Of a DNA stretch of 64,000 nt, positions 1 through 11,654 are shown piece after piece. A model generated the notes under the pieces. The model was not told the origin of the DNA and ran no database searches. It saw only the letters and a program-made list of their open reading frames with translations. Position 1 is the stretch's first letter. Each line of letters starts with the position of its first letter. The DNA is taken from the NCBI RefSeq assembly GCF_014633365.1, contig NW_026267104.1:372001-436000 (forward strand), read 5' to 3'. Made by a program: the position numbers and the translations under genes. Source of the stretch: Diospyros lotus (lineage: Eukaryota > Streptophyta > Magnoliopsida > Ericales > Ebenaceae).

Positions 1-560
1 GGTAACGCAATTAAGTAAAACTTTACCCTTTTCGTGTATATATACATTAGGTTAAAACCAAACGAAGACAGAGGGGAGAGTTTTGGGCGGAGAAGACGAC
101 GGCGGCGGCGGCGGCGTCGTTGGCGTTGTAATTCTATTCTCCTCTTCATTGTTCTTCAGGGAATGGGAGTAGAGGGTTTAGTGTCAGAATGATTGTTAAT
201 GTCCGAGTTGGTACCAAAGAGGAAGAGCTTCCATGGATCCGACGGCGAGAAGTGGGGCCTGGTGGGCGGTCGGAAGTACTTTCAGCGGCACATGAACGGT
301 TGCCGGAACGGTTCAAGAAAGCTTGTGGAAATCCTGACATCTGGAAGCAGCGGTGGTGGAGGTCCGGAGGTAGTGGTTTTAAATGCTATGGGATGGCTAT
401 GGCGGACTTCTTCCTGTTTCAGTCTGTCTGGACTGTCCCCTTCCACTGATCTTTTCCTCCCCAACCAGAGGTATAGGTTTCCTTTTTCTCCCATCAGATT
501 GGATTATATTTTCTTTCTTTTTCTCGGTGTTTTTCTCTGTTCAAGTGTTTATCAAACCTG
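1..560 (+). other. Possible 5' transcribed region, no gene recognised
   Basis: This stretch is more GC-rich than its surroundings and contains a CGG/GGC-rich tract around 95-125. Two overlapping open frames (about 86 and 122 codons from 189 and 193) cross it. Neither resembles a family I know, and the 193 frame begins with TTG, not ATG. It could be a leader exon of a gene that extends left of the window, or the remains of a first exon for the zinc-finger remnant at 5.6 kb. The base composition fits a plant promoter or 5' UTR better than a complete coding exon. Confidence 0.25.
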
Positions 561-2790
561 ACTAGTGGCCGGGGAAAAGCTAGAGAAAACTATGAATTTG
601 ATTGAACGATCCATTCCTGCCCGTCAAAGGCCATAATTTACTTTGCCACTGTCCTGTACTGGATAGCATGGTTTTCCAGATTAGGGTTTGAGAACAATAT
701 AGTAGCTCACAAGTTAAGCGTGCCACAAACATTACTGTTCAGCATACTTATTTTCTGTCAAAATTGTTGAGGCTTTTTCTGACAAAAATAACAAATATAT
801 GTTGCTTAATACAATTAGTTCTCGATGTTTGTCAATGAATAATCGCCTATTTTTCAACATGCATAACTAAATTTTTGCGGGTACTCCAGTTTCAACATCC
901 CAGGTATCATCATCGGTTCTATGATTAGCCTCTTATGTTGTAATCGATCCGGTGCTTAAGAATTTCCTTAGTAAATTTGGTGTAGAGTTATCTACTCAAC
1001 TACCAATTAGAGCACATTCACAATCATCTTCATTGGTCAAGTATGTATAAGCCAAATTCATCTAATCTTCGAACTTCTATGCATGGCATTGCTGTTTCTT
1101 CTTCTGGTCGACCTCATAATGGTAGGAGTCAATCCATTCATTCTCTTAAGTTTTACATATTGTTTTTGTATAATGTTGTTTTAGCATAAAATTGGCTTGC
1201 TTTTGCTAAAGAATAATGTTTCTTACTGTTAAGAATTTTCTCACTTTAATAGCAACTAATCTACATGAACTGATGTTGGGAATTGTTTAACACAAAGTTT
1301 CATCAAACATAAGTAAATAAATAAAAAGCATGTATGCATTAGCAAAGTTTTTTAGACACAAGGTTTCGCTGATAATCCCTCCTCATGTTGGCTGCATTCC
1401 ATGCATGTGGTAACATTGTATTTGTCCATGCTCCATCTACGTGCAACAAGTATTGTGAACAATCCTTCCTTAAACTTCAATCAGTTTGTGCTCATCTTTA
1501 TCAAATGTTGCCTATTCAGCCACAAAATCAGTGAAAACTTTAGGTGATGTTCTCTTCGTGTTTCAATTTTTAGTCTTGAATTTATTTTCAGTTTTGTGTT
1601 TTAAGTGTCTGTTTTGAGATTGCAGAAAATACGTTCTATTTATCATTTTGAAAAATTGTTTCTTAAAATAGAAAATTGGAAAATGCGTTTATTTTGAAAT
1701 TTTGAGAAAAATTATTTTATGACATTTTATTTAATGAATTTGATTCAAAGGCTTTAAACTGTAATACAAGAGATAACTAATAATCCAACCGTATGTATAT
1801 AATGCATTGAAATTGCAAAGTGCTTATAAACCATTGAAATTATAGAATACTGGAAATGTCATTGGAAAGGAAAATCAATGGAGAAAAGCCATATTACATA
1901 TTCAGTTTAGTATTCAAACCAAGCAAAACAAAAAAATTTACATACATATTCTGATTCCCCTTCATTACTATTTCACAAGCCATATTACATCAAGCTTATA
2001 AACCATCAAATTAAACCCTAATTCCAAAATTGAAACCAAACCCCAAATCTGAAACCTTGAAGAGGAGGAGTTGCAGGAGGAAGAAATCGTAGAAGGAAGA
2101 AATGACTTGTGAAGGCGAGGCGAGGCCACGATTCTAACGATGGTGGTGGCTGGAGGTGGACGACAATGGTCTGAGGCGGTGGATCTGGGTTGTCGGTCGT
2201 GATGCAAGGGAAGTGACGGGGGGCGGTTGACGGCGGCAGTTTGGCGGATCTGTGTTGTCGGTTGTGATGCTCGGCCGTTCGGTGGTCAAATGACAGGGGC
2301 GATTGACGGCGGTGATAGTGGTGGCAAGTGCAGTCAATGGCTGAGCCTTGAAAAGAAGAGAAAAGAGAAGAGAGGAATAAGAAAAGAAAGAAGGGAGAAG
2401 GAAGAGTCGAACTTGGATTCCAGTCTTCGGGAGGATGGAGAGCGTTATCTGCGTTTTGGATTCAAAGAGTGTTTTGGCTAGAAACAATCAAAATGTGATT
2501 TCAGTGTTTTGAGTTTTGTGTGTGTGTATATATATATATATTTGTGTTTTGGAAAATGCATTTTTGAAAATGAGTAAATAAACGCGTTTTGAGTGTTTTG
2601 AAAAACTAAAAACCAAAAATGACCTAAAAATAATAAAGAGAACAAGGTCTTAGTTTTTAAAGCTGATTGTGGTTTATAATGGACGTCAAATTCACCCATC
2701 TTAATAGCCCATGTAAGGATATGTCCAAATCTCAAATCTCATGTCACTCTCAAGTCTCAACCATTTTTCAAACAAATTTTCCCTATCCCA
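561..2790. other. Noncoding stretch, possible decayed element at about 1600-2640
   Basis: No supported gene. From about 1600 to 1700 and again near 2550-2640 there are related T-rich stretches in opposite orientation, sharing words such as GCGTTTATTT near TTTTGA runs. They flank a GC-richer core at 2100-2450, which encodes only low-complexity frames. That layout could be an old non-autonomous DNA transposon, but the arms are too diverged for me to define ends. A TA microsatellite sits near 2525-2542. Confidence 0.2.
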
Positions 2791-2794
2791 AAAT

Positions 2795-2937
2795 CCTCTC
2801 TTAATGTCTTTTTGAGCAAAAGCTAAAGTTGCTCCTAAAAATACTGTTATTATACCTATCAAAGAGATTAAATGCATTATATAAGGAATGTATAACTATT
2901 AAAAGAGGAAGAAGCTGGGCTACAAGAAAAATTCCCC
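2795..2937 (-). pseudogene. ndhF: Nuclear copy of a plastid ndhF fragment
   Basis: Read on the minus strand, this segment matches the central part of plastid NADH dehydrogenase-like subunit F. The stretch [15 protein letters not shown] lies near the ndhF words IFLVARLLPLFIVI. After a frameshift the DNA still encodes the following ndhF section up to the QKDIKR region. Only about 140 bp of a gene over 2 kb is present, with no start or stop, so it cannot function. It abuts a ycf2 fragment on the same strand at about 2938, an order not found in intact plastid genomes. It is therefore a rearranged organelle insertion. Confidence 0.8.
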
Positions 2938-3055
2938 CAGAAATGCCTATGATCGAGTAAATATCTCTACGAACGAATGGATCGGATCGACTTGGAAAAT
3001 GGAAAGATTTGTACAAGTTATATTTTTCGTCACCACTTTGTGGAAAATCTTTAGG
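2938..3055 (-). pseudogene. ycf2: Nuclear copy of a plastid ycf2 fragment
   Basis: The minus strand encodes [20 protein letters not shown] followed by FVRRDIYSI, which I recognise as the plastid ycf2 protein (usually ...SDPFVRRAIYSIADISG). The fragment runs straight into ndhF sequence after ISG. Together they form one 85-codon open frame that is a fusion by chance. It is a fragment of a protein of more than 2000 residues and is nonfunctional. A mitochondrial rpl2 piece begins within about 20 bp on the other side. Confidence 0.8.
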
Positions 3056-3075
3056 CATGAATATGTTAGATACCT

Positions 3076-3164
3076 AGGGCGTATTACGGTTTTCCACCAA
3101 GGGGGTGGATCGAAGCAATTGCAGCGAAGAATTCCATCTGAAACGAAGCACTTCATCTATGGGC
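3076..3164 (+). pseudogene. rpl2: Nuclear copy of a mitochondrial rpl2 fragment
   Basis: The plus strand encodes GRITVFHQGGGSKQLQRRI, close to the start of mitochondrial ribosomal protein L2 (GRITVFHRGGGSKRLQRRI). After a 1-base frame change comes LKRSTSSMG, also an rpl2 word. The match stops at about 3164. The fragment is shifted and truncated, so it is a dead NUMT. Together with the two plastid fragments to its left it makes a three-part organelle mosaic of about 370 bp. Confidence 0.75.
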
Positions 3165-5590
3165 AACAACCCATCGACTCACATCGCCTTTCCCAAAATC
3201 TGTAGTGTTTTGCGATTTGAGTGAGTTTACAGGATCAGTTCGACCAATCACTTGGGTCTCTCAATCAGGTGGTGCACATCTTCATCAATGGGTAAACCAG
3301 TTGATCTTCATCTATTCTTTGTTTGCACTGACCTCTAGGTCTACAATAGCAACCTTTATTTGGATTTTGTTTGTATAGTATTGTTATTGCTCTGTTGTAG
3401 GTATTCTGTGTGTTCTTCATTTACTCGAGCAGATTGGGGTTAAGGTTTACATCGTATGTTTTCTTTTTTCCTTTTATTCACTTTTTATAATACTGACTGT
3501 ATTCATACGTTAGGACAGGGAAGAAAGCAAAGCCATTTTATATCCTTTGGAAACTCAACTTTGGTGAGGGTTGTGGGTTTGATTTTCAGATGAAATGATT
3601 TCTTTTCTTTCTTTTGTTTTTCTGCATTCTATTATAGAAATGGGGATCGGTTACTTTTTTTTTTGTGGGTATTGTCCATCATTTCAAAAAATTGATTCAG
3701 AAACTGATTTAAAAAGGCTAATGTCATGGGAAGACCCATGCAGATTTTTGTATTTCAGTTAAAATTGCTAAATCAACTGAGAAATATTTGTTCTGACTTT
3801 TGCATAGGTGTTCTTTCGCTGCTTGATTTTTCATGGGTTCTGCTCAGTTTATTGTGATTCGGATTGGGTTTCTGAAATTGTTTATATGAGATTTCTGTGT
3901 TCTGCAGCAAATTTCAGCATTCTCTTGCTCATTAAATCTGAAACAGCTTTTCAGTGATGGGGCTTTATGTTCTTATCTTGGATTCTTTATATACTTGTAT
4001 ATATTCTAAAAGAATATTTTGAAGATATTTTCTGGACAGGATACGTTTTTGGTAACAGAAACAAGTATATAAAAATTATTTAGCACAATTTTTCTGAACT
4101 TTTATATTTATGTACTTTTTAGTTGTTACATACCATTTTGAAGGCCTTAAGAACTGAACAGAGATTGGCCACATCTTAGATGTATGTGTGAGAATATTAG
4201 ATTGAGGTGATACAATGGATCTGGGATCATGGACATCTTTCGGAGAATTAACTTAATGCATTGATCTCCTACTAAAAAAAAATCTACTTGGACTGAAAAC
4301 TTCAAATTATAGGCAGGATGCAGCTGGCCTTGTAATCAAACAAGAGTTCATGTAAAATAACAACAATTTGTTTAGCTGTGAACTAAGGAATAATGTTTAC
4401 TAGTAAATGCAGAACATGTCCTCAGATGATCATTTTTAAGATGACAATCAGATCAAATTTGAAATAGGTGCATCTCGTTTCAGGTTTTTTAGAGTTCAAC
4501 TATTAATTGCATTCCATTTCTCTCTTGTATAGGCTATCTTTCTCTTGCTAGGCTTATCGCTATTTAATATTTATACTTTGCTTCTCCTTTCTCTATATAT
4601 ATCGAAAATTATAATTTCACTCTTTCAGCATGGATTTGTTGACTTGCAACCTTTCTCCTTTTATTGGAAATGGGTTAATTGTTTTATTAGCTTTTATTTT
4701 ACTTTCATGCTATTTGTTACTGAATTTAACACTTAATTTTAGCCTTTAGTTGTGTTATGGCCCTTGACCTACTAAAGCAGAGTACTTGTAAGATAAATTG
4801 GAATTATTGTCCGATCTAATTTGTATTAATTTGTGGATAGGAAAACAAGTTGCTTCTTGTTGACCAATTTTTCTTTCTTTAGCTTATAGTTCCTTTTGGG
4901 CAATTTTTAATTGACAACAACGTGGAACAAGTTTTACTTTTAATGACTTAAAACAATTTTTAAATTTGTATTGAATTCTATACGTAAGAAATTCGTAGGA
5001 GTACTTTTAGATAGTGTGATTTACACCAACATATTCTGTTGCAAAATTTTTGAGGCATGTGATGTACCAAATTTCCGTTTGTAATTCCATTCCAGTTATA
5101 CTCTTTATCATACTTCCATTTACAACAGAATCCAAAAGTGGTTGTTTTATTACTTTACTCTTTTTATTCTTTATATTTCTTTTAAGGTGATTTTTTTTAT
5201 TGGGAACAAAATGAGAAATAAGGAACATGGAATATAGAAATATATCAAAGTTGCCAATATTGCAAGCCTACAATTTTTGTGTCTAGAAGGGAAATAAATT
5301 GTTCTTGAAATGGATCTTATGAAATGATGGGATTCTTTCTTTCTTCTTTTTGGCTAAACCATGGGCTTATTTATAGGTCAAGTAAATAAGGCTCTCTCTC
5401 TCTCTCTCTATGGTTGATTTTGCCTCCATCTTTGGATTTCTTCTATAGGCTTTGATTTCAATCTAGTTTCTAGGGGAATTTTGTTCGTTTCTTTACCTTT
5501 TTATGCTCTTTAATTCTTTGGTTGTTGACATATGCCTTGATACGTTGTTGGATATCGACAATCTATATTTAGCAGCTATGGATACTTGCA
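3165..5590. other. Noncoding AT-rich stretch, intron-like
   Basis: No coding exon is supported here. The composition (T-rich, with many pyrimidine tracts) resembles a plant intron. It ends in a good acceptor (TACTTGCAG) directly before the zinc-finger exon remnant at 5592, so part of it may be the old first intron of that gene. A CT repeat lies at 5393-5408. Confidence 0.35.
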
Positions 5591-5591
5591 G

Positions 5592-5826
5592 GGGCATGAA
5601 GCTGGCTTCAACACTAATGGTGGCTTGACGAACCCCAAGCAAGAAATAGAGCCCTTTCCAACTGGAATAGGGAGCAATCCAAAGTCAAACCCAAAGTTTT
5701 TCAGTAGAGCTGTCCTGTCCATTCGGGTTAAACTGCCACTTCCTTCATTATGTTCCTGGTGGATATAAAGCAGCTGCTACTTACACTCAGATCCCAGAGT
5801 TGGTGTCTAATTCTTCAGTGGCCATG
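5592..5826 (+). pseudogene. KHZ-type CCCH zinc-finger gene remnant
   Basis: After an acceptor at 5590-5591 the frame reads GHEAGFNTNGGLTNPKQEIE, then PFPTGIGSNPKSNPKFFS. This follows the N-terminal region of plant KH-domain CCCH zinc-finger proteins (KHZ1/KHZ2 class). The second half of the finger, CPFGLNCHFLHYVPGGYKAA, is present only after a +1 frame change near 5710. The family's first zinc cysteine (KPCTKFF) is replaced by asparagine. No second CCCH finger or KH domain follows in the next kilobases. The frameshift, lost ligand and missing downstream exons make this a pseudogene or partial duplicate of an RNA-binding protein gene. Confidence 0.65.
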
Positions 5827-7880
5827 AATGGAATATTTGTATCTATACTTTATGTGGGTAGGAAAATATGAAATTCTTATCAAATTTATTTGTAGGTGAC
5901 TCATTAGCTCAAGCATACGTGATTTGTATTTTCAATTTATTTTATAATGTTAATTGCATTTGTTCAGATTATTACCCTTCTTTTATATAGAATCTTCTTC
6001 CACCCTCTTTCAAGGTTGGGCTAACCCTCTTGACTGTTAATTTCGATGTTGTGATTAATTTTGAAAAGTTTTTTTTTTTTTTTTGTAAATAAGAATATAT
6101 CGATAAAAACCCTAAAGGGTAAACATCGTTAGCTAGTCTAGTGGAGCCTGTTTTTGCTGTCTTTGTTGTTTCTTTCTTTTCTTTTCTTTTTTTTGTTGTT
6201 TCAAGCACTGTTTGGTATTGTTTTGCATATGATTTTTAAATTTAAATCCAAGAACATGGATTTGTTTTCTCATATAAAATCCTAGGCCCATCTTATTAAC
6301 CCAAGCTAACATCACACTTGAAAGTAAAAGTGTGTTAATTAGTAATCTTGAAATAAGTCATAAAGATTTGTACATGCTTATCTCGAGACATTTGAACCCA
6401 AATAATAAAGACAGTTACTATTATTATTAAAATAACTAATGTGAATCCGTGATACACCAAAGAGTTTAATTTAAAAATAAATAAATAAATTTATTATTTT
6501 AAATAATTTTAACAAAATTAATAATTATATTTTTTTAATTTTTAATTATTTATTAAAATTTAAGTTTAATTAATTATTCGCTATTCAATATATTAATGAA
6601 AAATACTTTTAATTCAATGTATTGTCATTTAATGTGTTAAAGAATAATTAATATATTAAGTAGATCATTTGATAAAATACTTATAAAATTTTTTACATTC
6701 GTTATTTTTTATTTATTATATTATAATTATAAATATAAATTAAAGCTCTTAAATATGATTAAAAATATGTTTTTTCAATAATAATAAAATTTTAAAAAGA
6801 TGAATTTTGATTTCTTCCATAATCTTAAAAATGTGATACTTTAAATATTAATTAGCATTGAAAAATCTTAGTATTTGACAACCTTAAATAATTTTTTATG
6901 AATTTGTTAAAATATCATATTTTCAAGACTATAATATAATTATTAAAGTAATTAATAATTAATTTATCATTATCTTTGATTTAATGCAAGTTTTTGAGGA
7001 AAAAAATTCACCATTGATTGATTGACACTTGGCAAAATACTTTGTTTGACTATCATATTTTAATATTATATAAATATATATAGAATAAAGATATAAAGAT
7101 AATATTTTAAATAAATGAACGATTTTCTATAACTTAATTAATAGTTTAAGTTGTCTATTAATATATCTCATAAAATCCATGTAAATTTAATACAAATTTT
7201 AGAGACAAAAAATAGTTTGGCAGATTTTTGGAGGGAACAAAAATTTGCAAACTATTATATTTTAATATAATATATATTATATATTATTATATTATAGAAA
7301 GATAAGATTTTATTTAATGAATAGTTTTCTGTAACTTAGTTAATACTTTAAATGTCTATTCATATTTCTCATAAATAGTATTTATTTTTGATTGATTTAT
7401 TTATTAATTAATTAAATATTTAATATTCACATAAGAATGTATTGAAAATTTCATAATTAGCACTGAAAAATTCGTGTATTTAAAATTCATTATTAATTTT
7501 ACAATAATTAGTACATATTATTTCAAAACAATTGAAAGATTTAAATTATTAATATAAATTACAAAATATAAATTATTAATGCAATAAGTACTAAATGCAA
7601 ATTATTAATACAAATTTTGGGAGAAAATTTTATTACCACTTATTATTTCAAAGTAATTGAAAGATTTAAATTATTAATGTAAATTACAAATTGTAAATTA
7701 TTAATGCAATAAGTATTAATTGCAAATTATTAATGCAAGTTTTGGGGAAAAAAAGAAATTTTTCAAGATTAACCTGCTTTTATATATATAAATTTTTTTG
7801 TCAATTACTAGAGAGGAATAAATATTTTTTAGGTAACTACTCAAAATCATAAAAATATTTTCGAATTTTATGTAGAATAG
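5827..7880. repeat. Very AT-rich tract with local duplications
   Basis: From about 6400 to 7880 the DNA is extremely AT-rich and has no credible coding frame. Two local tandem duplications are visible. Segments near 7050-7190 and 7240-7375 share the order TATTTTAATAT, then ATGAAYGATTTTC/ATAGTTTTC, then a CTCATAAA end. Segments 7501-7626 and 7630-7753 are diverged copies of one unit of about 127 bp that includes ATTGAAAGATTTAAATTATTAAT. The tract may be an old repeat cluster or a matrix-attachment-like region. Confidence 0.5.
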
Positions 7881-8273
7881 AGATTGGAATCAAGCCAAAG
7901 CCTAGCTATCTTCTATCCAACTTCTCTATTATCTTTGCTTTCTTCCATCAATGTCTCCACCTCCCCTCTTGGCAGACCCACTGTCAGTCTCACAGCACCA
8001 CCTCTTGGCTCATCCTGGGGCTGCCTCCTAGTCCTCAGTCGGCCGGAAATCGGCTGCCGGCCGGAGCAACATAAGCGCCTCTCCAGCCTTTCTTCTGTGC
8101 GATCATCTTGGGCAGTTTCAGTTGCAGAAGAAAGTAGAGGTTCCCTGGCCAAACCATGATCTGGGTAGTGATTAACAACCTCAAATGCCTTCACTGGAAC
8201 ACTTAGCTTGATTGTCTGCCCGTCCATCTTCATCACCTTGGCATTCTTCTTTCCCTGCTAAGATGTTTCCCAT
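7880..8273 (-). pseudogene. DUF4228/PADRE-domain gene, decayed
   Basis: The minus strand begins MGNILAG at 8273, the usual N-myristoylation start of plant PADRE (DUF4228) proteins. The true family frame, KNAKVMKMDGQTIKLSVPVK then AFEVVNHYPDH, is reached only by a 1-base frame change in an A-rich run near 8256. The middle of the domain (the usual ...YGVRAKPLEP...YFLVELP section) is missing. The C-terminal part (AVRLTVGLPRGEVETLMEES) is present. A TAG at 7913-7915 interrupts it where the family continues with EKI; KIARLWL follows in frame. One frameshift, one internal loss and one nonsense codon indicate a pseudogene. Family members are small stress-responsive proteins of unclear biochemical role. 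Confidence 0.65.
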
Positions 8274-10414
8274 GGCGAAACCACGCCCCCTTTCTTGTTA
8301 AATCCACTGCTTAAATACCGGGTATTCTGCCATTTTTGGATCTTCCTTGATTTAACATGTCAAGATAATGATTATTAAATTGCACATGAATGGATAGTGT
8401 CCTGGGATTAAGACTAATTATATTCCCTCATCAATAATAGACAGCTAGCTGTAAGACTTCAATTATTGGATGTGATCCACATAAATATGAGCAAGGTTTC
8501 TGCCATTGTTTTAAACAACTGTTTCTTGAGACCTGATATTCTGTTCCTGATAATGATAGTGGAATTATGAATTTAAATGAATCTTATGGCCACAACCACA
8601 AGTTTTAATCAAACTATAGTTACAAATTCACTTTACGCCTTTGTGGTACAACATCTATATTTACAAACAAGCAAAATACAACAATTGCTCTTAATTAATC
8701 ATTTCATTAAATAAGATGAACCATATGGATGAAAATAGATATAATATAATAGATATATAAATCGAGCAAAGTTGCAGAGTGGAAGAACTCTTAATTCTTA
8801 ATATTTAATTAAAGCCCTTTCAGGCCGTAAAGAGTAGAGTACTCTCTTTAATTTATCACTTCACACAACATCAAAGAAAAGGAAAGATGATTAATTCGAA
8901 AAATATAGGACAATTAGTTGGGCTATAATCAACCATAAGAATTAGAGACCCTAAACTGGGTTTCCAGAAAATCAGCAAAACTAATGAAGGAATTAATTAG
9001 ATTAATTTTGAGCATTAATAGGCAAATCAACCAGCAAAAAGAAAAAGAATGTTATTAATTGTCAGGCATGCATGCATATGTATGTCTTAAAACAGCATGT
9101 AATCAACCTCTCATAATGGAATTTTTTTTACCTAAATTCAGCTTGAACAACAGTATAAGTTATCCATGGATCTCCTTCTCTAGATTAATGTTTCCATCGA
9201 GGCCCCAAAGTCTTACGTGATCCTGATCAGATCATGGTTCTAATTTCCATGTTTCTCTGCAAGATTCAGTGCAAAAATTCATGATGGAACCAGCAAGATT
9301 CCAGGGCATCATAATTAAAACGAAAGTTCACCTAAACTTTGTAAGAAGTCTCCGGTTGAATGGTAGATAAACCTAGATCTCTCTCTCTCTCTCTCTCTGT
9401 GAATTTTATCCAGAGGGGTTGGTGGTAGTTGGAAGCTTGAATCACATGCAAGTATGCAACTACTAAGCAACAGAGAACTGTAGGGGAAGATATCTTATCC
9501 CAAAGACCAAGTAAATGAAAGATCAGATTGAAACCCAAAAAGAAAATTTTGACTGTTTGGTTGCAGATAGGGTTTCTGTTGCATTAAACTTGCATGTAGT
9601 TTATGACCAATCCCAAGTTTTCTTCCCATAATATCTAGTCATTTTCCTTTTGCAAGACATAGTAATTATTTAAAAACAGCAATGGTTTGATTAATCACTA
9701 CTTCTAGCCATAATTATTAATTAGATTAGGTTTTCCATTGACGATACCAAAGTAGGATCGATAGATATGATCACATTAATTCTGAGCTCTTAAAGATGCA
9801 CTCATCCATTTGCTTTAGCTTTGCAAATTCACTTCCAGTTAATTAGTTGATTAATAAGAGCTCATTGCAATTCTCACTGATTATTAATTAAGAAAACTTG
9901 AGGTTGCAGAACTTTAGGTTAATTTTTCAATTAATTAGATCTTAAACACTTTCAGAGAATTCTGTTTAATTTTCATTTCTTCCCTAGATATGCCATATGG
10001 CTTGATTTTATTCGTGCAAATAAATAGAAACCTCACTTCAAATACTAATTAAGAATATTAATTATCTGCTTGAAGAAGCCCTGACTGATCATTTCTTCCA
10101 ATTCTTGGTAAACACCCAAGAAAATATTAATCATCTTCCCCATTTCTGATTAGAAAACATAGCATAAGACCATAAGAAAATGAACACCCCGAAACAATAT
10201 TAATCGTAATATGAAGGTTTCATTGGTTCAAAACGCATTAATTTTCACAAACACTTCTGTTACAAGATGAGGAAGCAGGAGCTAGAATTTTTTTTTTTAC
10301 ATTTATAGTGAGTTGATATCAGCAATAAAATTACGATAAAGACTAATAAAACATCCAGTCTTCGTCATAATTGGCCTGATATTTTCTTCTTTGTAATGAT
10401 ACAATTAGATGGTG
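8274..10414. other. Intergenic, downstream side of the MYB gene
   Basis: I see no coding exon. The stretch is AT-rich with short homopolymers and a CT/GA repeat near 9378-9400. It contains the 3' flank of the minus-strand MYB gene, with A/T-rich signals below 10400 that could serve polyadenylation. Confidence 0.4.
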
Positions 10415-11317
10415 TCAATTAATGGACAAACTGAGATTAAGGTTCACATCAGGCAACTCAGATATTGGTTTATGGTTGTCATGAGCAGAAGTTGCAGCAT
10501 CAGAGAACTTATCCCCTCTTTCGTGCGAGACGACAGGTTGAAGATGAACAACAGTCGACTGCCTTAGGCGATGCTTATCTGGGTCGATGCCTTTGCTCAT
10601 TAACTTCTTCCTGAGATGAGAATTCCAGTAGTTTTTCACCTCATTATCAGTTCGACCAGGCAGTCTTCCAGCTATCAGTGACCACCTAATGTAAGCACAT
10701 CACGTATAGTTATTTACAATATGTTAATCAATATGCATATATATAGAACTAACTGATTTCTTATAATTTTAAGGTTTTCTTGTTTATATATAAAGATATA
10801 TCCTTTAAGGCATCACTGGATTTCTATTGCCAGTTGAAAATCAGTGGCATGGCAAAGGATTAATGGCTGTTCCATTTGGAATTCTAAATATTTTGAGAGA
10901 GAGGAATTAAGCACACAGTAGTCTTTACCGGTTTCCTAAGAGAGCATGGAGCTTGACGATTAGGTCTTCTTCATCTTCACCAAAGTTGCCTCTTTTTAGG
11001 TCTGGCCTCAAGTAATTTATCCATCTCAACCGACAACTCTTGCCACATCGAACCAACCCTAATCGAATTAATCAGAACCAAGCAAGAAAAAATGTGTCAC
11101 CAAAGATTCAACACGAACCTTGTTTATTTCATAAACTGCAACTGATCATCAAAAGTTGGTGATAAAAATAATCATTAAGCGTCTGACCTGCAGCCTTGGG
11201 AAGCAATCGCCAGTTACCCTCGCCATGCTTTTCGATGTAATCGATGAGCTTCTGGTCTTCTTGCCTGGACCATGCTCCTTTGTTAACATCTTGCTTGTCA
11301 CAACAAGGTTTTCTCAT
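10415..11317 (-). CDS. R2R3-MYB transcriptional repressor, FaMYB1/MYBC2-like
   Basis: Three exons on the minus strand: 11188-11317, 10929-11058 and 10415-10685, giving 176 aa. The 130/130-bp first two exons are the classic R2R3-MYB pattern. R2 (about residues 13-63) starts at [18 protein letters not shown]3 (about 64-115) includes [20 protein letters not shown] and a perfect bHLH-binding motif ([DE]Lx2[RK]x3Lx6Lx3R, starting [10 protein letters not shown]). GIDPDKHR follows, as in subgroup 4. The protein ends in LNLSLSIN, an LxLxL EAR repression motif. Proteins of this type bind MYB sites with bHLH/WD40 partners and repress flavonoid or phenylpropanoid genes in the nucleus. At 176 aa it is shorter than most relatives, with only about 60 residues after R3. 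The frames and splice sites are all intact. Confidence 0.9.
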
Positions 11318-11577
11318 CTCCGTACAAGAGTAATTTATGTTACATATACACATATATGTATGTGTGTGTGTGTGCGCACAAACACAGCAAATTTTCTGCG
11401 AGAGGGAGAGAGAAAGAGTCTTGCTAGGGCTAGAGAGAAGAGCTTAGGTGAGGGAAGAACTAAATAGCACAACGGTGTGGTGTATTCATTCAACAAGAGG
11501 TTTGACTTGGACTGGTGGTTTCTCTTGGAAATCTATGGGTTGGCTGATGATGGATAGAGACTTGCTACTGGGAGACG

Positions 11578-11592
11578 ACATATATATATATA
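11578..11592 (-). promoter_or_regulatory. Candidate TATA box of the MYB gene
   Basis: A TATATATATATA run lies about 265 bp upstream of the MYB start codon on the minus strand. It is followed by a pyrimidine-rich leader with CTCTCT tracts. The spacing would give a 5' UTR of roughly 230 bp. A TA microsatellite is equally possible, since similar runs occur nearby. Confidence 0.4.
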
Positions 11593-11654
11593 CTACTCTT
11601 CAAACTGAACTATTAATTATTACACACTTTGCAAAGATTTTTTTCACCTTTTGA

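Noticed and set aside
1968..2487. Two overlapping minus-strand frames rich in P, T, R and S
   Set aside because: They are low-complexity translations of a GC-skewed segment, with no family resemblance, no splice context and no conserved domain.
2801..3058. An 85-aa minus-strand protein as a novel gene
   Set aside because: The frame is a chance fusion of plastid ycf2 and ndhF fragments, so it is organelle-derived debris.
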